Source: Antedon mediterranea (taxonomy: Eukaryota > Echinodermata > Crinoidea > Comatulida > Antedonidae). From it: 64,000 nt of DNA. Below, piece by piece: positions 56,601-64,000 of this stretch (the first letter of the stretch is position 1; each line of letters opens with the position of its first letter). The stretch covers positions 9,001,001 to 9,065,000 of the forward strand of contig NC_092671.1 of the NCBI RefSeq assembly GCF_964355755.1, in the 5' to 3' direction. The notes below the pieces were generated by a model. The model made no database searches, was not told where the DNA came from, and worked only from the letters and a program-made list of their open reading frames with translations. Position numbers and translations under genes: made by a program.

Positions 56601-58515
56601 ATATGATGTGCCCATATTATATAGACATGACGATGTCATATCACTACGATATTCGGGCATATCACTACCATATTTGGGCACATCACACTTTTTTTGTTAA
56701 ACTAGTTGGGACAGTGTAGACACAGAACTATGTGATCGAAACATAAGTCGGAATTGGACTGACGCGATTGATTTAATTGGGTATTTTTAGTAATGTAATG
56801 ATTCATTAAAAACTATAATACAGATACGCGTTTGGTATTGATCAATGGTGCAAAAAACCCTGAGAAATAATGTTATAACGCGATTTGGTGATAGCTTAGC
56901 AATAATACAACCCATATACTATTATTATAAATACCTATATTACAAATCCATTCATATAACTTTTCATCGCGAACCGAAAATGTATAAATGTTATTCTACA
57001 GACAGTAATTATATATTCAAAAGCCATATTATTATTATTATCAATACCTAAATGCGATAGTAATAACCACATAAACATACATTATTCCCAATACAAGTTT
57101 GTGCGTTTAATTCTAGAAAGAAACGACTGTGCTGACAGGCCAATGACATAAATCACAAGTAAAGTCCCAATTGTTCACTTGCGTTTTGATTGGCCGACCT
57201 ATTATATTAGATTAATGAAGGCTGTTCTTACAACTGTCCAGTCAAAAAGTTACGCGGCGTTTTTTGTAAGAAATATTTCTTGTTAATAGTAAATCGACTC
57301 AGAACATTTTAAACATTAAAAATTATAACATTGTTGGTAAATTTGGTTTATTTTGTTATGAATAGTGACATTTTTTAATGAAATACATGTCACATAGAAA
57401 GAAATTTAAAAAAAACCAGTCAGTAGGCTATTTAGTATTAATATAATAAATAATTAATTATACTATTATTACTAATACTTAATAGGGAAGGGTTTCTTGA
57501 TTCTTTTGAAGATGTGAAAAAAATGGCTTCTTAGTTGGCAAGAAAGAAGGGAAAGACAGAGGATTAAAAAATGGTTTTCAAAAGGGAATAGGTTTTGGAA
57601 AACAGGTCGGAGAAGAGATTGGCTTCTATCATGGGTTTGTCTTGACGTGGAAGAACATATTGGAAAAGAAAGATGAAAGGAACACAAGGTTTAATCACTA
57701 TTTGTCTGAAATAAATTAATAAATAAAGTAAAACTCTTGTTACAAAGAAATAGTTCATGGATTTAAATACTGTATATATTTTTACCAGAATCACAAGGCC
57801 CAACATATGATATTGTCTGTCAGATATAATAAAGCAAATTTGTACAAGATTATTTATAGTATAAAAATGATTGGATTGGATATTTGGATTTCCTTCTAAA
57901 CTTTTTCTTGATAAGATGTAACTGTTATCACAGGAGCCAAATATAGTTTGATAAATGCAGTGCTGATTTTGCATACTAGTCTACATTTTAGTTTATTCTT
58001 TTATCACAATTTTTTATCTGATTTTTTAAAATTCTATTTTGTTGCCAGGAAAATGAAGGCATTTGCCTCCTTACTTGGTATGTTAGAAGATTTTGACCTT
58101 TCGAACCCTTCAGTTGATGATTACATGGTAAAACTGACACAAATCAGATCAAAGTTCAAACAGGTTAGTACATAATGTGTTCAGGTTAAAGGTTAATTCT
58201 CCTAGGTATGCCATCCACACATTGACATAGAATCCTCGATTTGAATTGTTTTGAAGCAATTGCTACCAACATTACATTAACAATAAGAATAATTGACTGG
58301 TCATTCACACACTTTCAGTGATCTGTTCCCACATGTAAACAGCGAAGAGATCGGCTGATGATTATCTGCTTAAAACAACCCAGTTGCAAATAATGAGAAC
58401 TGTCAGGCTACTATATCTCTTGTTTTTTCAGGTTTCCTCTCTTCTTGGAGTTCAGTTACAACATGATGATGAAGATACAGAAAGAAGCAACCCACAACCT
58501 TTATTTTCATTTTGA
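53679..58515 (+). CDS. LTO1: LTO1 (ORAOV1) with an apparent frameshift in exon 2
   Basis: Exons are 53679-53758, 57486-57688, 58049-58163 and 58432-58515. LTO1 works with YAE1 as an adaptor that delivers Fe-S clusters to ABCE1, needed for ribosome biogenesis and recycling. Matches to human LTO1: DLFDSIICAEER, EGFLDSFED, the glycine-spaced repeat (NGF, GKKEG, RGLKNGF, QKG, IGFGKQVGEEIGFYHGF), RKMKAFASLLGMLEDF and IRSKFKQVSSLLGVQ. The expected size is about 160 aa (human 137). Exon 2 is 203 nt, one short of keeping frame. EGFLDSFED is in one frame and NGFLVGKKEG onward in another; the break lies at a run of seven A at about 57517-57523. A possible internal acceptor (AG at 57510-57511) would restore frame but drop EGFLDSFED. 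The donor after exon 2 (GTTTAA) is weak. Confidence 0.85.
54441..54457 (+). repeat. run of 17 G
   Basis: An unbroken homopolymer of 17 G follows GTGGGAGGT in LTO1 intron 1. It is able to form a G-quadruplex and is prone to length change and sequencing error. Confidence 0.95.
54858..55217. mobile_element. foldback MITE with TA flanks
   Basis: Left AAGGCCCAATTACACTATGA and right TAGTGTATGGGCCTT pair, and the match continues through CGATAACGA and CATAAACCAAAAGAAAT/ATTTCTTTTGGTTTATG. TA on each side fits the target duplication. The ends are reminiscent of the MITE at 13859. Confidence 0.8.
55508..56870. repeat. three-copy direct repeat block in LTO1 intron 1
   Basis: A unit starting with GGCTTATCAA(T)...AAATACTTTCGTTCAA, then GACCGTTT...AATTGGGT, CATTAAAAA, TGGTATTGATCA and AGGCGTAAA...AATATCATGTAAAATG occurs at about 55515-55775 and 56110-56345, and in part at 56745-56870. 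In addition, a 50-60-bp subunit (AAATTGGGCTTATCAACAAA to AAAATGTAAAATAAGACTG) is repeated about four times at 56335-56545. Confidence 0.75.
56573..56728. mobile_element. MITE family A, copy 7
   Basis: Left AAGCTCTGTCTATACTATCA and right GGACAGTGTAGACACAGAAC are family ends, the right one decayed. The interior has ATGATGTGCCCATATTAT, CACTACCATATTTGGG and CACATCACAC. It lies within the three-copy repeat block. Confidence 0.88.
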
Positions 58516-59994
58516 TAGTGTAGTTGAGGTACTCTGAAGACATTTTAAACATCAGGCCGATATTTGAAACTTTGGAAGAAATGTAAACCTTATATTGTCA
58601 TTTTTTTTTTTGCTATCTTTTAAATCAATTATAACATTGAGTTAAAATAGTAAGTAAGTATAGTTTTAATTTTGCTAAATTGTGTTATTGTTCTTCCGTT
58701 TCAGTGTTCTAAATGGTGGAATATAATTAATAACCAGATATTTCAAAAACGAAAGAAATGGTTTTGCTGGAAGCTGAATTATGACAACACGTCTTTCTTC
58801 TAGAAATGCTTTTTTCTAATTTTTACTTTCTAACAATTCCAAAAGTAAGTAACTTTTGTCAGTCCTCTGATACTCATTATTGGAAATTGTCTAAGCATGA
58901 CTGTGATCACGATAGCTTGATAACTTATGTAGTTATGAACAAATACAGTTATGAGGTGTTTTCCCGAATGATGAACATGAAATCAAAACGGTACTGGGTA
59001 AGATCAACTGGTGTTTTAGCCACCAATTCATAGAAGTACTGATGTGGTAGTATAACGGCGACCCTAGACATGACTAACCCTTGACTTATAGCTAATAGAA
59101 GATTGAAATATTATGGGTATAAATATGTTTTATAATCATGTCAAGAGTGTTTATATAGGCCTATATTTTAAAATAACAACAATATTTGTATAAAAAAAAT
59201 TGGGAGTTAATTTATTGATTAGAAATAAAAGCAATAAGATTATGGAGCAGCTATTCCTGAATATACAATACCAAGTACTGTAGTTTAAAATTAAAAGTTT
59301 TAGGCGATCTCGTCAAAGGTAAAGGTCCATAGCCTGCCACATTTCGATATTCAATATTAAAGTTTTAAAACTGAGGCAAAAATAATTTATATTATATATT
59401 TTATTATATATTTATTTTATATTGGTTTTATTTTAAATGAATGTAGTAGATTACTTGAAAGTTTCTCTAGGCCTCAAATTTGATATCAGACTTGATTATT
59501 GAAGAGATATTTTATCTACTTCATCTGAATTTAATAGTCATTTCATAATTGTATAAATATTAAGACGTATATAAGGACATCGAAATCTAATGCATGCTGA
59601 CAACGAGTGCCGATGAGAGTTTGTTGTGTAGAAGTTAAAACGGACAAATTCAATAAAATACAATAAAGAAGTTGCTAAAGTAAAATATTTGAAATATAAA
59701 GCTCTGTATTTATTTGTCTTTTTTCATGCTTTTATATAAAGTACTGTACACAGATACTGTGTAGTATAACATGCCAGTTCATTCTCAAGGCAATAATTAC
59801 CTGTATTTATAAATTGTTTACACACGTTCACTTGATAATACACCTTTGAAAATTTATTGCTCAAAAGTACCAGTACTGTACTAATATTTTATGAACGTCT
59901 TTTTGGTGTTAAAATGTAACTCTATACTGTATCAAATGATTGCTTTCTTTGCTAAGAAAAAGAAAGAAAACAAACTTTGATAATTTGTATGATG
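58516..59994. other. convergent intergenic region LTO1 / TIGAR
   Basis: Probably the LTO1 3' untranslated region, with candidate polyadenylation signals AATAAA at 59652-59657 and shortly after. A 75-codon frame at 58806-59033 has no recognisable features. No other structure seen. Confidence 0.55.
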
Positions 59995-62900
59995 TCATTT
60001 GCTGTTTGTTTCTATCTGTACAGAAGAAAACTTGTGTGCCCCCGGTAGATGTTGAATACTATGTACCATAAGACACTCCAACTGTAATACCTGCCCATCC
60101 TCCCCTATATGAACCATAAATTGTGAAACACCTGTATTAGGACTTGTCCGTAATGCTTTTCCTTTTCCGCCAGGAATGATACAGCTCAAATCTTCCACAA
60201 AATGCCGAATCAGTTCTTTCAACAAAACCCCATGACTAACAATTAGTATATTTTCTCCATTAGGACTTGTTGCTGCACTTTTAGTTAAATTAAAAGGGCT
60301 ATAATGCTCTCCGTTTTTACCCGGGCTTTCAGGTGAGTCACTGCCATTTTTAGTTCTTTGGTTTGATTCCATCTGTATTTTGGCATCTTGTTTGCTTTGA
60401 ACGTCTTTTTCTCGTTTACCCCAGCATCCTAGACAAGTGCTTGCATCCAATCTGCCGCCTAATCCAAGGTATTTTTCTTTTGGACTACCAGGACTTTTGC
60501 TGGCAGTTTTTCCTTTATCAAAATGAGTCCATTTATAGAAACGGCTCTTAGCTCCGTTTCCATTACTACCATTAGTCTCTTCAGTTGTCTGTTTTTCAAT
60601 TTTTAATAACTGGTGAGTGCTTTGACACAAATTATGGAAGAACTCTGACGCCCTGCTTCGTACCTTAAAAAAGAAAAAGAATTATTAACACTACATTTGT
60701 CTTTTTTACTGTTTTATATGTTGTGTGTAATTGCATAAATTTTAAAGGGCATCATTATGGACAAATATGCACCCTACCTCTGGTAATGACTCTCCTCCTT
60801 CTGCTGTATAGTCTCTCAACTTTTTTCCTGCTTTCTCAGATGCATCTTTTAACAGACTAAATGATTTTCCTTCCATTTGTCCATAACTCTTTAAGTACAA
60901 CAAAACATACATAATTATTTTTTTAAATAAAATATTGTATATCCCAAGTGATCTGCTAAAATAAAAGTATTGGCGACACATTTTCCACCATGCACAAAGA
61001 AGTAGGCATATATGCCACACCCATTGTTTACTATACAGTAGATTCTCCTGATTTCTGTAGGCCTACAGTAATTAAAAATACTGTATCTCTATCGGGTTAA
61101 AGAGAGACAGACCTAGGCTTGTCATTTGGTCATGGGCAAATACAAGCATATAATTTAAAAGATAAAAATGGTATTTTACCCTTTCTCTGAGACGTAAATC
61201 TTGTAGAATTTTAAAAGGTTTTACACGGCTGTTTGCCTTGATGATTTCAGCTGTCTACAAAGTAAAAATATTTTAATATTAAATTTATTTTGAATGTCTG
61301 TTTCTACCATTCAGGTATTGTGATAGGTTGAACTATAACATCATTAGGTCTATTTCAATCCACTGTTTGAAAGCTCAACGATAACTACAGTACAGTAACT
61401 TATATATTGTAATATTGTAATTGTAATTGTAATTGTATATTGTAATATTGTAATCGTTTGAATTTACTGCTACACGTCACTTTTTCCTTATTCCTACTCC
61501 ATCTCTCCACTTAAATTATTTTACCCTCTGAACTAAATTTAAATTTCACAGTACCTGCATAGCACGTTTGAGGTCACTAACAAAAGCCTTTTTGAAGAGA
61601 ACATCTCTGAGGTAAATTCCTGCATGGATTGCTTGGCATTCTCCATCTTCTGACAAAGGTACATCTAATTGGCCTGTAAAATTAAATAATTAGTAATTTA
61701 CAAAAAAACGTGTTTGATACTGGTGCTTATACTGTACTATCAGAGCCCATTTATGTACAGTATACAGTAGTAGTATTTTGTGTGCTCTTGAGGATATTAG
61801 GGCTGTGTAATTGAATATTGGCAATTTGCCTAAGAAAATGATTCATAGAAAATAATTTGTCTATATTGTATAGCATAGGAATCTATGTACTGTACACAAT
61901 ATCCACACAGAGTTATCATTTACCTTTTCAAAGGCAACTACCAATTTTATTTAGTATTTCAGCAGAATTGTACAGTATAATTAAGATGGAAACTATAGAC
62001 TTCATTACTGTACAGGCTCTGTATAATATGTGGGCTAATTAAGGCCTTATTATTATTTGTAGGTTGAGAAAATATGACATTATCACATATTCTGATTTAG
62101 GAAATTAATTTTGAGGTCCTATCCTCCCAAAGGACTAGCATTGCCCTACTAAAGTACAGTAGTATCTTCGCACACATTTTAGGCTTTGAGCATTTTTAGT
62201 CATGTCATTGCACTCTATCTTCTCAGTAAAAGTATCCATGTCAAAGACTTTTTCATTTTTTGAAATCTGCGAATTAATGCAAATTTCTTGTTAATGTAAA
62301 GTTAATTTTAAAACTTCAGCATCCACTGCATGAACTTCCATCTTGTTGCAACCTGCCAGAAAATCTGTTATCTGTTACAAAACAGATTTAGGGATCGTTT
62401 TGTTAGTAGCAAGCAAGCCTTGTTTACGCACCTTTCATTCAAGAAGTGTGCCACTGTTTTGAAAGTGTAGCGTCCAAATAAATGATTATTAACGGTATAT
62501 TATCTTTAGACTACACAACATGTAGCACTATTCATACAAAAATGTGTGTGGCTGTAATGTACAGTCATTTTTAAATAATGAACAATATTTGGCCTAGATA
62601 TTGTGTTAATTCTTAGGTTTAATGACTACAGTAGTCACTAGTTAACTGAGTAATACTGTATTTTTATTATAAAATCGGTAGGGAAATTTCGGTGTGTTGT
62701 ATGATGTGTTGTGTAAAATGCAGTACTCGGTACAATGTTCACCAAAAACCATACTTTAACAATTTATTATATATAGTATACGGACATATAGAGGAGTAGA
62801 GCAAAATCATAGTAAAATATTTTTGAATGAAGATCAAAAAAGGGACAGTCATCATCACTCAGCAATTTTCACATTTCCTGCTCTGAACACTTAAGTTTCT

Positions 62901-63641
62901 TAAATCAACGAATCAGATCATTTTCACTTCGTTGCAGCAGCTCGGCCTTAACACGTTTCGTCATGCTCTGGATATCTATCTTCATGTCTAGTCACACTGG
63001 CTAGAGGTTTACAACGAGTTATTCAGCAGTGAGCTATACTACGTCTAGTCAACTTGGCTAGGCCGTGTTATTATTCAACAAGGAGCCAGTTGACTTTGCT
63101 GTACTTATGTTATAATTAACTTGGCATTCCAATAACAAAAAGCAAACCAGTCTTCCCAGCATGCACAGTGGTTATGTTGACATTTTTTTGGTGCAACAAC
63201 AATTTGTATCAGTGTTTTAGATGTAAACATTGTTTCATGTTTGACGTGCAAGTTCTCGAAATAAAATCTGTCAGACGACGTGCTATACATGTTGAATACA
63301 ATTTTTGAAACATTATTAACATAGGAAATTAATCAATTAGAAAAAGGAAATAAATTAATCTTTGTAATTTCTTTTTTCCACACACTATTTTAAAATATAA
63401 TGTTAATTCAAATCATTGAAGGTTAATAGCACTTCAGTGTAAATATTAGAAACTTGAATTTTATTTTATTTTCAAATTATTTGAACCTGCAAGTTTTGGG
63501 CAAGGGTCTCAACCAACAAACAAGTGAAGATGTGATATTATCAGTATGCTTACTTCATAGTTGAAAATAAAACAAAACTTGTTTAATCAATTATAAAACT
63601 TACCCTGTATTATCTTGTCTCTGTTTGACTGTGTCTCTCCA
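59995..63641 (-). CDS. TIGAR: TIGAR, fructose-2,6-bisphosphatase-like phosphatase (5' end outside window)
   Basis: Exons seen (minus, 5' to 3'): 63604-63641, 61555-61673, 61180-61254, 60778-60888, 59995-60663; 1012 nt, phases agree. The upstream exon with the start and most of the RHG motif lies beyond 64000, since the first exon here opens on the last base of His followed by GETQSNRDKIIQG. TIGAR is a histidine-phosphatase-fold enzyme that lowers fructose-2,6-bisphosphate and other phosphoglycerates, diverting sugar into the pentose phosphate pathway. Family landmarks: PLSEDGECQAIHAGIYLRDV, AFVSDLKRAMQTA, LRLRERSYGQMEGKS with the catalytic Glu, GGESLPEV, and ILIVSHGVLLKEL with the second catalytic His, then TSPNTGVSQF. 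A region of about 100 residues, Ser/Lys/Asn-rich, between LKIEKQ and the VSHG motif is about twice as long as in human and explains the larger size. Confidence 0.92.
61674..63603 (-). other. TIGAR intron 2 (relative to window)
   Basis: AT-rich intron with many GTACTGTA-type words and no exon or mobile element that I can define. The frame at 63105-63290 has no domain. Confidence 0.6.
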
Positions 63642-64000
63642 CTGTAAAACAAAATAATGTTATTTTGTAATACACTATACTGTATAATACTGCACAATGT
63701 GAAAACATTCTTTATATCAGTGAGTGGTTTTAATTCCTTTTATCATTTCTTCTTACCACATGATAATTGCCCAAAACTAAAATACAATTGGTTAAAATGT
63801 TTGAATGCAGTATTTTTTGCAATGAGAAAGATATTTTTGGTCCACTTTTTGATGTGTCCGCAAGCAAGTCTATACAGAGCATACAGTAATTAAACTGAAT
63901 AAAGTAATAACATGTAAAGGTGTTCTTTTGTTTCAGTAGAAATGCACCTGTGTCTACCCTTAACTGATTAATTCTGGTCACAAACTTTTAATAGTGTACA
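63642..64000 (-). other. start of the next TIGAR intron
   Basis: No exon ending in CA before a GT donor, as the missing RHG exon requires, was found here, so the first coding exon should lie to the right of the window. Confidence 0.5.

Noticed and set aside
58806-59033. 75-codon plus-strand frame after LTO1
   Set aside because: No family resemblance; most likely part of the LTO1 3' untranslated region.
1-64000. CRISPR arrays, prophage, operons or a novel defence locus
   Set aside because: All coding sequence resolves into spliced metazoan genes; the tandem repeats are satellites without spacer structure, and no prokaryotic or phage genes are present.

Overview
The window is AT-rich animal nuclear DNA. 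It holds multi-exon genes with GT-AG introns and many interspersed repeats. Seven protein-coding genes can be assembled exon by exon with consistent splice phase. The protein families, together with echinoderm/amphioxus-like mobile elements (a 5S rRNA-derived SINE, hAT MITEs, many foldback elements), suggest an invertebrate deuterostome, perhaps an echinoderm. This is an inference with modest confidence.

Layout from left to right. 87-9500 (+): N-acetylglutamate synthase (NAGS), 10 exons, 530 aa. 12293-24279 (-): a 31-exon, 1069-aa coiled-coil protein that I cannot assign to a named family. About 25140-32750 (+): a cysteine/serine-rich nuclear protein (CSRNP/AXUD1 family) with an unusually long, repeat-rich C-terminus. 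35743-39651 (-): LETMD1, 9 exons, 373 aa. 41192-51317 (+): TMEM163, a zinc transporter-like CDF-related protein, 8 coding exons, 274 aa, with a truncated LINE, foldback elements and hAT MITEs in its introns. 53679-58515 (+): LTO1 (ORAOV1), 4 exons, with an apparent one-base frameshift in exon 2. 59995-63641 (-): TIGAR, five exons seen; the first exon lies beyond the right edge.

Genes alternate between convergent pairs (NAGS/coiled-coil, CSRNP/LETMD1, LTO1/TIGAR) and divergent pairs (coiled-coil/CSRNP, LETMD1/TMEM163). Two short bidirectional promoter regions are therefore likely, at 24280-25190 and 39652-39962. The genes do not form a pathway. They are ordinary housekeeping genes: urea/arginine metabolism, a probable ciliary or cytoskeletal protein, transcription, mitochondria, zinc handling, Fe-S/ribosome biogenesis and sugar phosphate metabolism.

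Accessory content is rich. It includes a seven-copy MITE family, two further TA-flanked foldback MITEs, a 1.28-kb foldback, hAT elements with exact 5-bp target duplications, a Helitron-like element, a 5S rRNA-headed SINE, tRNA-headed SINE copies, LINE fragments, a 72-bp satellite that is open on both strands, a 20-bp minisatellite, and a repeated block in LTO1 intron 1. No CRISPR, operon or prokaryotic system is present. No functional tRNA or rRNA gene was seen.
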